A DNA stretch of 40,570 nt from contig SSBO01000009.1 in NCBI GenBank assembly GCA_005281725.1, forward strand, positions 474,123-514,692, in the 5' to 3' direction. The DNA comes from Wuchereria bancrofti (taxonomy: Eukaryota; Nematoda; Chromadorea; Rhabditida; Onchocercidae). Shown here piece by piece: positions 24,671-36,992 of this stretch. A program made the translations under genes and the position numbers. The stretch's first letter is position 1, and each line of letters starts with the position of its first letter. The notes beneath the pieces were generated by a model, which worked only from the letters and a program-made list of their open reading frames with translations, did not search any database and had not been told where the DNA came from.

Positions 24671-27600
24671 ACTACATGCATTCTTTTCGTTCTATTTAAC
24701 GTATCACACGTTAGTTTCACTTATCCTAAATATTATATACTATCCATTTCATTTGCTCGACGTATATACATTAGTTTCATTTGATTTAAATATTGTATAC
24801 ATTTTATACTTTTCAGTTATTTCACGTTTTAGAATTTTTTGACGTATTAAATGTGTTGTTTTATGCTCTGATAGATTTTTTACGTGGAAATGTTTTTACG
24901 TACTAATTTTTCCTTCAACACGTATCAATTCACGTGTTGCAATAAAAGAAAACAGAAACATTGCAAAAAATAGTTTTTTATTCAGGAAAAATTTTTTTCT
25001 GTTTAAATTTTATTATTTATTACTAAAAAGTATTATCAAACATTTCTATTAGACATTGGTAAAAAGAAAGAATTCAATTGAAAAATTAACTTTTAATGTA
25101 AAAAATTAAACTGAAAATTGTTAACTTTTGATAAAATAAAAAATAATGTCCAAAAATATTTTAATATGAGCAATAATTTCATTGATTCCTTTTTTTTTTT
25201 GCTTTTTTTTTATTCATCAATTTATTATTCCATGAATGATTGTTTGTTTGTTATTTTTTGTTTTGTCTTGTTAAATGAATGAATTTTTTAACTATTACAG
25301 TTAACTTGTAATTTCGATTCATATTTTGTTTAAATTTCAAAAAGAATTTAGAGTTAAGTTTGTCTAATTAATTAATTAATTAAATGACCAATTTTCTCAT
25401 TTATTTTCTCAATCATTTTATCATAATTCTTTTGTTTTATTAATAAAAGTTTGCCTAACAGATTGAATATGAATTATTTATAATATATTAATTAAAAATA
25501 TTGTATTTGCATATTGTTTGCCATTTCAGTGGGTGTTACAAATAGATTGATGTAGTATAAAATATCCGATGTATATACTTTTATGTATTTAAATCCTTGA
25601 ATATAAATACTCAATTTTCTTTTTTCCCTATTTTTTTAAATTCATTCATTAATTAGAATATTTTCTGCTTCTTTTTTTCTTTAATTATTAAATGTTTATT
25701 TTTGTTTTATGTAAATTTATCAAATGTTTCTCATAAGCAAATTAATTTCTTCCATTTTATATGTTATTATTAATTCATTCATTTATTCAAAAGTCATTAA
25801 TTTGCATATGTATTTCCATTTCTATTTCTTCATTTGGAAATAATTAATTAAAATATATTTTCATTTAATACATTCATTTCATCAAATTCATTGCAATACT
25901 AACTCATAAATATATTTTTCATCTTCCAAAATTATGAATTTTAATTCTTTTGAGTAAAATTTCTTACTCGTATATGTTTATTTCAATCAATTTTATTTTT
26001 TAAAAATGTTTTTAGCTTAATATGTGAGTAACTTTAGCTAAATTATTTTTTGCATTGAACTAATATTAAATTCAAAAGAGTGTCCGTTAAATATTAGCTA
26101 TAATTTACAATTTTTTTTCAAAAATATTTCCCACAAATTTTTGTTTCATAAAATTTACTTTTTTTTATAAAACAATGTGATTTTTTCTTTATTTTTTTCA
26201 AGTTTTTGCTTCTCATTAGAAAAAAAATTTTTTTCCTTTTGAATTAATTTAATTGAGGGTAAAATATTGTATTAATTTGGTCATTTTATTATTTTACATT
26301 TTATACTTTGATGATAATTGTTTTATTTCAGATTTTATGGTGTAATTATTCCACTTTAATTATGGCAATTAAAATTGATATTAATTCCTAATTTTTTTTT
26401 TTCTTTTTTATCTCATATAGACATCATGTTTAACGAATTTTGATGATTTAACATTAAGGTATAAATAAAAATTTGAAAAGTTTATTTAAGTTTCATTTCT
26501 TTCTCTAAACATTTTATAATGATTTAATAAAAGTGTTCAAAAAATTCAATTTAAAATGAGACAGATTGTAAAATGTAAGAATTCTTCACTTATTAGCTTA
26601 TTTCAAGTTCAGTACTTTTCTCATAACAAAAAAAAAAAAAAAAAAATCAAAAATCAATGAAATTAAGATAAGTCATAAGAAGTAAGTAAGATAAAACAGT
26701 AAGTAAGTAAATCATAAAAAAACTATGTATTAAATTTTAGCAAAATATTAATTTTAATACAATGAAATTTAAAATAATTAATTAACTGACTATTTATTTT
26801 TCTATCATTTAATAATGTGAAAATTCAACAATATTTTAAACAACCAAATTTTGCAGTCGAAGCAATGCAGTTTAAAGTGGATGTTAAATTATAATTCTAA
26901 AACAGATTATATGATATCACTACACTGATAATAAAGGTTAGCAATTCTTTTTTTTAATTAGTATCATTTATCACAATATTATGTAATACTGATAGCACAA
27001 TCAGTTTTTGCCGTTCATTTATTCTATTTTTAAGAATCATTTTTATTTAATTAAAATTTTTAATTAGACTTTTTTTGCACAACAATAATAATAACGATAA
27101 AAGTAATAATAATAATCAATAATAATAATAACTAGTAATAAAATTAATAGTAATAATAATAATAACAATAATAATAAATGAATAAGCAACAATAATTAGT
27201 AATAATAATATTAATATAATAATGTTTAATGATGATAACTAACAATAATTGATGGCAAAAAGTAGCGACAAATAATTCTAACTTGAATTTGTAATATGAA
27301 TAATATTAAATGGTAAAAAAATAAGTACTATTAAATTTTGACAAAAAATTAAATTTGTTTCTGTGTAATTTTCAGGTTTAATAGAATATTGCAATCGATC
27401 AATCGATAATGTTTAAAAAATATCATTTATTGTATTATCATATCTGATAAGTTACAGTAATTCTTCATATCATATCTAATATCAAAAGAAATTTTTTCCA
27501 AGCACTTTTCTTTTTTTATTTTCATTTTTTATTTTTTGTATCTTCAAATAAATTATACGCTGTTGAAACTGTACATTGTAATGCAATTTTTATATTCTTT

Positions 27601-28739
27601 TTTAATTTTATTTTACTGAATTTTTCTATTAATTTATAATTTACAGTTTTGAATTGTAAAGAAAAATCATAACTTGCATTTATTGCAATTTAGGTGCATG
27701 CAGTTCTTGCTGCTTTTATGTTTAAAAGATTGAAAAAAAACTCTAAAAAGAAGTGCTAATTATTTTTTGATTATTACTAATTAAAAGTAATTAACTCATT
27801 TAATATCATAATAAATTATGCTAAAATTACTAGTTAGCATTAAAGTAAAAAGAAAACGAAATTGAAATCATTTCAAATCATATTTTATAATTATTTTCAT
27901 TAATCTGTAATGTATTAATTACTATTTTTGATAGTAATAGCTAAAATCATTAGTTATTTCCCAGTCTGAGTTTTCCTCTTTTTTTTTCAACGCATACTAA
28001 AATTTGTATATCTCAGAATTAATAAGTAATTATATTTTAATGATTTCAAATATTACATTTTGAAATTATCACTAATTAGTTTGCTTTTTTTTTAAAAAAA
28101 TTTTCATTTCATCCATTCTTTTTTTTTGTATTTAATAATTATTCTATTTAATTTTTGTTTGATTATTTCAGTTTTTTTCTCTATTTCCTTTTTTCTGAAG
28201 CATATTTAGAAAAGTTTTTGTCAGTTTCTGAGACATTTTTATTTTTACAAACAGTTAATTGTAATAAAAACAAATTTCTCCAATTAATTAATTGATTGAT
28301 TAATTAATTAATTAATGATGTTTGAGGTAATACTTTTAACTTTTTATACTTACAATTTTTTTATATATTATAATATAAGTGGAAGGAAACGAAATACTTT
28401 TGATTAATTTGAATCAATTGATTTTTTATCATTTGAATTTTTTAATGATCAAATAAAGTGACAAATTAATTATTGTAAATTTATTAAATACTGCAATATT
28501 TACCTTCCATATATATCACGTTATTTAATACAAATATGTTTATTATAATTGCATTAAATTTAAATTAAAACTTCATTTTTATTCTTAACTTTTTTTATTG
28601 TCAATTAGATTGATTTAAAAAAAATACTAATTGTTTTTCCAATTTTTAAAAATTTTTTTTCCTGAATTGTTATAAATTATATTTTAATTCTAAGAATCTA
28701 TATCTAAATGTAATAATAATATTATTATTATTCAAATAT
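24671..28739. other. AT-rich desert with an ACGT-rich patch
   Basis: 24690-24945 holds about eight ACGT tetramers. An inverted repeat CAACACGT/ACGTGTTG at 24916-24939 includes a CACGTG box. The rest is poly-A/T, an AAT microsatellite (27084-27180) and (TTAA)n tracts near 25361 and 28282. No exon was recognised. Confidence 0.5.
27084..27180. repeat. (AAT)n-type microsatellite
   Basis: Degenerate AATAAT tract with interruptions. Confidence 0.8.
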
Positions 28740-29162
28740 TTATGTAATTAATGTAACGATATGAATTTGAAAATTTTGAAATTATTTTTGTTTTATGTTT
28801 CTTTTTTCTTCACAACAACCTCAAAAGTTTTTTTTTTCCTTTTTTTAATAGAAATTTTTTTTTTCAACAATCTAATCAAACAATTTTTTTTTTTTCTATC
28901 AATGTGCTCAGAAGCGGTCACTTTTCTTAATGCTATTTTANNNNNNNNNNNNNNNNNNNNNTTATGTAATTAATGTAACGATATGAATTTGAAAATTTTG
29001 AAATTATTTTTGTTTTATGTTTCTTTTTTCTTCACAACAACCTCAAAAGTTTTTTTTTTCCTTTTTTTAATAGAAATTTTTTTTTTCAACAATCTAATCA
29101 AACAATTTTTTTTTTTTCTATCAATGTGCTCAGAAGCGGTCACTTTTCTTAATGCTATTTTA
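28740..29162. other. Assembly gap (28941-28961, 21 N) flanked by a 201-bp duplication
   Basis: 28740-28940 and 28962-29162 appear identical. The open frames starting at 28761 and 28983 are therefore one poly-Phe low-complexity frame counted twice. Confidence 0.92.
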
Positions 29163-29345
29163 TATAATAATATTAAACATTTTATTTACAATTTTACATT
29201 TATATTTATTTTTTATTATTTAATTAATTATCATTATTATTTGTGTAAATAATTCCATAATAATAGAAATAATCGATAACAGTTTTCACCAACATATTTT
29301 TTTTTGATTCCTTTTTTTTTCTTAACAATTTATTTTAATTATAAA

Positions 29346-31988
29346 TTATAAATGAATTTTTGTTGAAAGGCTAATATTATTTTGCGCCAAAATATTAAAA
29401 TCATTTGGATTATGTGTTGGAAAACCGCAATGAACTTCAAATGTTATCGTTACATTACGACATTTGCCCGATCTCCACATATACCATTGATCATCTAAAA
29501 AAAATCAAAATAATTGATAGAAATAATAATTAATAATGAGTAGTTGCTAAAATGGTTGATAAAAATAGTAATTAGTAATGAATATTTATCAAAACAATTA
29601 ATGAAAATAATAATTCATAATGAATAGTTACTAAAGTAATTGATAAAAATAATAATTAATAATGAGTAGTTGCTAAAATGGTTGATAAAAATAGTAATTA
29701 GTAATGAATATTTATCAAAAAATTAATGAAAATAATAATTCATAATGAATAGTTACTAAAGTAATTGATAAAAATAATAATTAATAATGAGTAGTTGCTA
29801 AAATGGTTGATAAAAATAGTAATTAGTAATGAATATTTATCAAAACAATTAATGAAAATAATAATTCATAATGAATAGTTACTAAAGTAATTGATAAAAA
29901 TGATAGTAAGTAAAATAATAAATATTAAATAATAAAAAGTATCTGTGTAAAATATCAACCATAAAATATCTAAATGTAATATCAAATAATTGATATAATT
30001 ATTAGAATGTAAATGGTAAATAAATAATAATAATAGCCATATTTATAATTAGACAAGAAAAATTTTTTTCATTTAAAAAACGGCAAAGTGAGATTTAAAA
30101 TGATATTGAAATATTAAAAAATATATATAGAATAATTAGATTTAATTTCATATTTAAATTTAGTTAACTAGAGGAATTAGACATTCCTTAACTTTTAGTT
30201 ATAACTGAGTTAACACGCTAATGTCTAATTCAAATATAAAATTTCGTTTAACATATTTGATTTAACTATAAAATTTAACATATTTGAAAATTTAAAAAAA
30301 AGCAAAGACGATTCCGTTTTTTTGTTTTTTTAAACTGCTAAAAGTTGTAACAAATAATTAAATATGAAGTAAATAATTTTATGAAATGAAATTTCAAATT
30401 TCTCAAGTTTCAATTTTTTTCTCTCATATTTTTATAGCAAAATATTACAATTTCATTTGTATAATTGAAAAATAAATGATAAGTAATTTTGAAGTTTAAA
30501 TATTATTAAACAAATAAATACCTTTCTTTAAAGTATTATAATTATGCCATCGAACACATTCATGAATTGAATTTGGAATTTTTGAAATAACCGAATCACG
30601 ATCAGCACCTTTGCATTGTATATTACAAATAGTTCGAATACGTTTTGATGAAATTTTATCACTGTCTAAAAAAATATACTCTAAAAATTAAAAACGTACC
30701 AAAAATTTTCTTGCTTAAAAAATTAATATTTTCACATTATTCAAATGATATGATATTATTTAAAGTAATTAAATGAATTTCGAAACAAAAAGAAAAAGAC
30801 ACTTCATTTTTTAAAATATTGTTTATTAATTATTAATCCTAAAATTAAAAAAAAAAAGCAGGAAAAAAGGTAAAAACAAGATTATATTTCGGGCTATTAT
30901 TAATAGAAAAAAAGATATATTATTAAAAAATTATGAGAAAATTCTAATTTTAATTAGTTCTATAAAATGCATCTCAATTTATTTGTTTTTTTTTTTATAC
31001 TCAATTTCTTGATGTAATCGGTAGAAAGAAAAAACTCCAAATTTAATTCATACTTTTGCTGATTTGTTAAAGATGCTATCAATTAATTAATTTTAATTTC
31101 AATTTTAATTTAAGTCAGAAAAAACAAACAAACTTATCAATAATATGCGTAACAACTTCAATTATTTCATTTCAAATTTTTTGAAATATGCTTTGAACAT
31201 ATTTAGTAGTTCCTTAAATTTAGTATTGTAAGTCTAATTTTATTTCTAATTCTTTAGTAATAATAACATTTTAATAATCGCTTTCCTTTTTTTTGTTATT
31301 ACATAAATTTATAGTGAATTTGCTGCTATTTTTTTATTTTTATCATTCACATTTTAAATTCAAACAAACAATTTCTTTTACTTGAATTTAAATTATTGTT
31401 GAAAATGAAAATGAAAATTATTTACTTTTTTTTGTTTCACCAAATAATTCTTCCGTATATTCTTCATCATGACAATCAGTTTCAGTAAATTTCATGTTAT
31501 CAGCAATTGTTAATTTACAAATTGCTTCATAATTAGCACCATTTTGAATATCATTACCAAAACATGTTAATGTACGCTTTTCTGAAAATTTATTTCATTT
31601 TATACTTTTACTTTTTGAAATTTATTTTTGAACTAATTAGATTAAAATAAATTCAAAAAAAAAAATAATAATCTGTCAAAAAAACAAAGAAGAAATCCAT
31701 GAAAAAAATGAAAACGAAATAAGATAGTTTATAAAAAAAAATTATCAAAAAACAATTTGCAAAAAGAAAAAAAATGAAAAAAAGAAATTTACCCAAAATA
31801 ATTTGCAAGAAAGAAACTTTTAAAAAGTTACTCAAATTAATTTGTAAAAAAAAAAGAAATAAAGTTTATAAAAAATTACCCCAATTAACATTTTTGGAAA
31901 AATCTATGCAAGTAATCATACTGCCAGAAATAATAATGATAGTAAAAATTGTTGTAATTGCTTCATGCTGAATTATTCCTGATAACAT
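29346..31988 (-). CDS. Secreted/anchored Cys-containing protein, unknown function
   Basis: Four exons give 185 aa: 31988-31880, 31581-31426, 30665-30522 and 29494-29346. All three introns are phase 1 with GT/AG borders, a strong sign of a real gene. Residues 9-28 are hydrophobic (TTIFTIIIISGSM), fitting a signal peptide or N-terminal anchor. The rest holds about nine Cys, including TCFGND, EAIC, TDC, RTICNIQC, HECVRW, GKC and VHCGF, so an extracellular disulphide-bonded domain is likely. There is no second membrane segment; the C-terminus is short and polar. An AATAAA on the coding strand lies at 29330-29335, just after the stop. I do not recognise the family. The other Cys-rich gene in this window (3594-4599) is similar in style but shares no clear motif. 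Intron 3 carries a 42-bp repeat array and a nested palindrome. Confidence 0.85.
29514..29890. repeat. 42-bp tandem repeat with a 126-bp higher-order period
   Basis: Nine 42-bp units (TTGATAAAAATAATAATTAA type) fall into three near-identical 126-bp triplets; the TGAGTAG anchor occurs at 29537, 29663 and 29788. The third spacing is 125 because one base is missing. The array lies in intron 3 of the secreted-protein gene, 20 bp from exon 4. Confidence 0.9.
30174..30231. repeat. Nested 58-bp palindrome in an intron
   Basis: GAATTAGACATT pairs perfectly with AATGTCTAATTC. Inside, TTAACT pairs with AGTTAA, and the centre is the palindrome AGTTATAACT. A separate palindrome TAGTTAACTA lies at 30161-30170, just before it. 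Confidence 0.85.
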
Positions 31989-34602
31989 AATTAATATTTA
32001 ATTATTGTTGTGAGCAATTTGAACTGAAATATAAAATTAAAATTAGGATGCAATTCTTTTAAATTGAATAAATATTCCTTTAAGACTTTTTGAGTTCATC
32101 TAAAGTTCATAAATATTCTTTTAAGTTTTTCTAAGTTGTTCTAAGTTGCATAAATAAGACGATTAATTATAAAATAAATTCAGTTTATTGAAAGAAATTT
32201 TTAACAACAATAAAATTTATGCCAATTCAAAAAAAAAAAATACACAAATATTTAAAAATGTGCTCAATCGTTAATACAGTAGAAAAAAAGCAAATGAAAA
32301 AAGCACAAAAACAAATTTTGTTTATGTTTTGGAATTAAAATTAAATGTAATTTAATTGGTCTTTTAACCATTTTTAATGAATTCAAAAAAAAAAAAAGAA
32401 AATTAGCAAATAGAAATGTATGCAATCACTAATGCAATAAAAAAAAGCACAACGATATTATTCGAAAATAGAAATAAAGCTAAAAGCAGTTTATTTGGTA
32501 AATTAAACAGATCGAAAATTAAATTAAACAAAAAAGTCATTCAGAATTATTCACATAAACTTTTAATCAAGTCATTTCTATCGATTATTATTATCGTTAT
32601 CAGTAATTAATTTTTTCGGTGCAAAAAAAAGCTATCTTTTCTTTTTAGGAAAATTTAAAAAATTTTTGAAATTCTTTTAACAAGATAAATTTATTCATAC
32701 ATTTACTAATAAATAATACTAGTTACATTTTTTGTTTTAACAGTATTTATAATAGTGAGTTTTAAGCTAAAATAATAACAATGGTAATAATAATAATATA
32801 AAAATAATATAATAAAATAATAATGATAATAGTAGCAAATAATTAATAATAACTACAATAATAACAATAATTAATGGTAATGAAATCTGAATGATAGCAA
32901 TAATAATTGAAAACAATAACATTAACAATAATAAAATCTGAATAAATTACTTTTTTACAGTATGAAAAACACAATAATTGATAATAACTTTTTGATTAAA
33001 TAATAAAATTGATATTTCAATCTTTCTAATACATAATAATAAACTATTATATAACTAAAACTATAATAAAATTTATTAATTATAGAAAATTTATCCAATT
33101 GATACTAATTTTTGTAGCAAATTATTTTTGTAATTAGTATAATATGAATGATTTGCAATTAAAAATGCATGCACTATCAAAAAATACTGAAATATTTGCC
33201 TACTAATTATGTTATTTTAATTTCATTTATCGATTCAAGTTGTGTAATGAAATTAGGCAACAAATTTAATTTTAATAATTAACAAAAATAATTTCAAAAA
33301 ATTTCTCATACATTTCCCAAACAAGAAAAAATAGCAAAAATTAATTTTAGATATAATTTCATAATGCAAAGTAATGGCTTTATCGGATATTAAAATTTGT
33401 CATATAATCATTATATGATATTCATTGTTCATAAAATTAGAAATCATCATTTTCATTTATTAGCACTATTATTCTTATAGCTATTTATTATTGCTATTGA
33501 TAATGATAACAGTAATAATAACAATGTTTGTTGTTATTATTATTGCTATTATTATCATTATTATTATTAATTATAGAAAGTTTATCCAATTGATACTAAT
33601 GCTATCATTATTATTATTTATATTAATACTAAAATTATATATTATTATTGTTATTATTATCATTATTATTGTTATTATTATTACCATTATTATTATTGTT
33701 ATGATTATTATTATTGATATTAATATTAAAAATATTATACAGGTAAGTAAAATGTCATCTAGAAAGGCGGAAAATGACTTGTAGTTGTACTATAATTACA
33801 TGAATCAAATAATTTGATCTACTAATTAGGCAGATTGTTATATAAATTTACTAATTTAACAACAAATGATAACACTTTAAAACTATTGCGCTATTTGCCA
33901 AATAATTTCTCTCTTGCCGTCCTACCTATTTCTCATTAAATTAATTTGGGTTAACCGTAAAGATTTAAAAATTGTAAATACACTGCAAATATTTCAGGGG
34001 AATAAGAATAGATGAGCAATTCTCTTCAATTTCCCAAAATTTTCAAAATCATTTAACAGTTTTTAAATGACAATGTTTTTCTTTAGAATTAAAAGATAGA
34101 ATTTACCAACGCATATGTGTTGATTTATTGAAAAAAAATTTAATTAAATTATTTATTTACTTGTTTATTTACTGATTTATTTATTCACATTTATTTGTCC
34201 AGTTAACTAAATAATTTATTAGTTAACTTGTTCATTTATTTTTTTTTTTTGCATTTATTTGTTTATTTATAGATAAAAGATTTTTTGCTAAATTGTTTTT
34301 TATTTGCTTTTGTTTATACGAATTATTGATTACATCAAATTTAAAAAATAGTAAAAAGTAAGCACTAAATCAAATATAATTAAGAAAGGAATGAAAAATT
34401 AGAAAATTGATAAGAAAAAAAAAATCATAGCATTGCAACGTATCGAATAATAATTGCATGTTAGTATTATTCATCCACTTCAGAAGAACATTTCTCAACG
34501 CAAAGTTTTAAAATTTAAATACTTAGGACAAAAGTCAATGATTATTTTTTAAATAATGAAACTCTTTAAAAAATTTTTTCCTCTTTCTTACAACAAAATA
34601 AG
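31989..34602. other. AT-rich desert
   Basis: It holds TAA/ATT microsatellites (about 32760-32960 and 33480-33735), a 37-bp direct repeat pair (33073-33109 and 33564-33600, one mismatch) and an ATTT-rich tract (34142-34271). A stretch at 33816-33965 distantly resembles the dispersed element. No exon was recognised. Confidence 0.5.
33480..33735. repeat. (ATT)n-type microsatellite
   Basis: Interrupted ATT/GTT tract. It creates a poly-Ile open frame that is not a gene. Confidence 0.85.
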
Positions 34603-34766
34603 CTTTTATCATTGTCTGTAAATTCTTTGCATTTCTGATTTTAGTAAAAAAGCTACTTCATTAAATGCTTATTTTATATGAAATAATAATGAAATTAATT
34701 ATTTTAACAATTAAGTAATTTTTACTAAAATTAGAAATGCAAAGAATTTACAGACAATGATAAAAG
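34603..34766. mobile_element. Hairpin/MITE-like inverted repeat, 48-bp arms
   Basis: 34603-34650 and 34719-34766 are reverse complements at 47 of 48 positions, with a 68-bp loop. The ends read CTTTTATCATTG and CAATGATAAAAG. It has no coding capacity. No target-site duplication is obvious, so it may be a foldback element or a hairpin-RNA source. Confidence 0.75.
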
Positions 34767-34792
34767 TAATAATTAATAATAATTTAAGTGAT

Positions 34793-35000
34793 TAATAATA
34801 ATGAATGATAATAATGAAATTAATTACAGCGACTGAAACTGCTAACAAATTAAGTGTGTCATTTCAATAATATCATAAAAATCTTAAAATTGAGAAAAAA
34901 GTTATTGTTATTTCTTAAATTAATAATAATGAATGATAACAATGAAATTAATTACAGTGGCTGAAATTGCCAACAAATATGTCATATTAGACATTTTAAA
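34793..35000. repeat. 128-bp tandem duplication
   Basis: TAATAATAATGAATGATAA recurs at 34793 and 34921, followed by ATTACAG..(A/G)CTGAAA.TGC.AACAAAT in both. The second copy decays after about 80 bp. Confidence 0.75.
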
Positions 35001-35501
35001 ATAAAAATATTAAACAGTTAAGTAATTAATAATTAAATGTTGAATTTTTTGATAATTTTAGCAAATTAAACAAAAATTTCTATCGAGTAGCTAAATTTAT
35101 TGCTAGTTATATAACAATAAGCATAATCTATGTTAAGTTATAGTTTAATTTATAATCAGATTTACCAAAAAAATGTTGTATTAAGAAGATAATTTATTTA
35201 TGATTAATATTTGTTATTAAAATTTAGTAAAATTAAAAAATAGACATTTTCTACTATAAAAGAAAAAAGAATATATAATGCATAGACATAAAAGTAATCA
35301 AAAATTTTCATTTTGCATTAAAAATACCTAAACCGGTTATTTCCTGAAAAATCATTTCCCGAAAACCGGATTGCAATGACTAATCTGACAAATTATTAGT
35401 TATATTAATTATTATGAAGTTGAAAAAAAAAGAGATAGAAAAAGAAAGCTTTAATTTGAATGATTTAATGATAGTGATTATTCTGTTTTTTTTAATGTTA
35501 T

Positions 35502-35708
35502 CTAACCTGCTCATTATTGATAGCATGAATTATCATAATATAATCTTATCAGATAATACAAATTGGATAATTCCGGGTTGGTTCGTAGAATGCATAGTGT
35601 TTCCGAAAAATTGCTGTCTTACTGCCAAAGTATCAATTTACTCAAACAATAAGAACAAGAAGGATCAGTGATATGTTGGAAAGCATTCGATACAATAAAC
35701 CGCCAGGA
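35502..35708 (+). repeat. Dispersed AATCTGCT...AACCGCC element, copy A
   Basis: Begins TAACCTGCTCATTATTGATA, then GAATTATCATAAT, GGGTTGGTTCGTAGAATGCA and TTTCCGAAAAATT, and ends GATACAATAAACCGCC. GAATTATC and GATAATTC, about 40 bp apart, can pair upstream of the GGTTGG motif. The 85-codon frame at 35414-35671 overlaps it but is not conserved between copies. Confidence 0.75.
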
Positions 35709-36561
35709 TTTAATTTATTTATTTTAATTTTTTATATTTCAATAAATATTTTATTATTTGTAGACGAAATATTATTATGCAATAATTTAAAATATTAAAT
35801 ATTTGATTTGAATTAATATGTATATTTGAATAAAATTTGACTTTTTTTTCACTGATAATACATAATGGTCCAATTGTTAAATTTCAATTGACAGTGTTAT
35901 TTTCTTGTAAACTAAATTGTATAGAAATGATAAGATAGATGACAGAAACGACAGATGAATGATAAATATAATGAAATTAAATAGAGGTAATTAGTGCGAC
36001 AACATCTATGGAAAAGTATAAACTATATTGATTGACTGGTCATATAAACTGGCCTTATTTATAGGGGGAAAATGTTAATTATATTAATCATAGAAATAAA
36101 TGCTGTTAAATTTTAATGGAATAAGAATTGAACTATTTACATTTTATTTATAAAACTGAAAACTTGACCGGAAGTTAACATGTTTTTTTCTTTACTTATT
36201 CCTTATGATATGATAAGAATAATGAATAATGAAATGAAATTAATTATTTTATCATATTTGTGGTTAATAATTTTGCAGTAAAAAATAATTTAATGTGAAA
36301 ATTAAATTATATCTTTGTTCTAATTTACCAATGCAAATATTTATAAGAATTGACTAAATTTCATATTTGAATTTCATAATTACAATAAAAAAATTATTAT
36401 TGTTAATATTTAGCACAATTCAAAAAAAAAGGATTTAAATCTCTTTTTTTGTAGTTAAAAAAATGAAAAAAAAAATTATGGCAGTAGAAAAAAAATAGAA
36501 TACATAGAAATAAAAATTTTTCATATTATATTTGAAATATTTAAACAAATTATATATTATC
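35709..36561. other. AT-rich spacer
   Basis: No gene or repeat family was recognised. Confidence 0.5.
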
Positions 36562-36872
36562 ACTTTTTATAAATTTAATTTCAATAAAATTAAATTAGCA
36601 ATAATAGTTATAACAATTATTCTAAAATTAAAGTTTTTCTTTCTTTTTAAGAAAAAAAATCAAATAAAAAGATAATTTAGAATTATTTGTGAAATGTTAC
36701 AAACTTGTCTATACTNNNACTTTTTATAAATTTAATTTCAATAAAATTAAATTAGCAATAATAGTTATAACAATTATTCTAAAATTAAAGTTTTTCTTTC
36801 TTTTTAAGAAAAAAAATCAAATAAAAAGATAATTTAGAATTATTTGTGAAATGTTACAAACTTGTCTATACT
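36562..36872. other. Assembly gap (36716-36718) flanked by a 154-bp duplication
   Basis: 36562-36715 and 36719-36872 appear identical, with three N between them. As with the other two gaps, this indicates an unmerged overlap. Confidence 0.92.
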
Positions 36873-36992
36873 TATTATATATTATTATCTTCTTTTTTAT
36901 CTAATTCATTTTCTATTATTCTCGCTTTTTTTTTGATCTGTAAAAAAAAGGGGTGAAAGAAAGAAAGAAAAAAAAGAAGCATAATAAAATTA

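Noticed and set aside
28761..29252. Twin poly-Phe frames
   Set aside because: Low-complexity translation of T runs, duplicated by the assembly gap.
31920..31966. Alternative ATG at 31966 giving a signal-like peptide MKQLQQFLLSLLFLAV
   Set aside because: That frame reaches a stop at once and its only GT donor is phase 0, which would put a stop early in exon 2. The ATG at 31988 gives the correct phase 1.
35414..35671. 85-codon plus-strand frame with a hydrophobic segment and a GWFVECIVFPKN motif
   Set aside because: It overlaps dispersed element copy A. The other copies keep WF in one frame, but the frames break soon after, so the similarity is better explained by DNA-level homology of the element.
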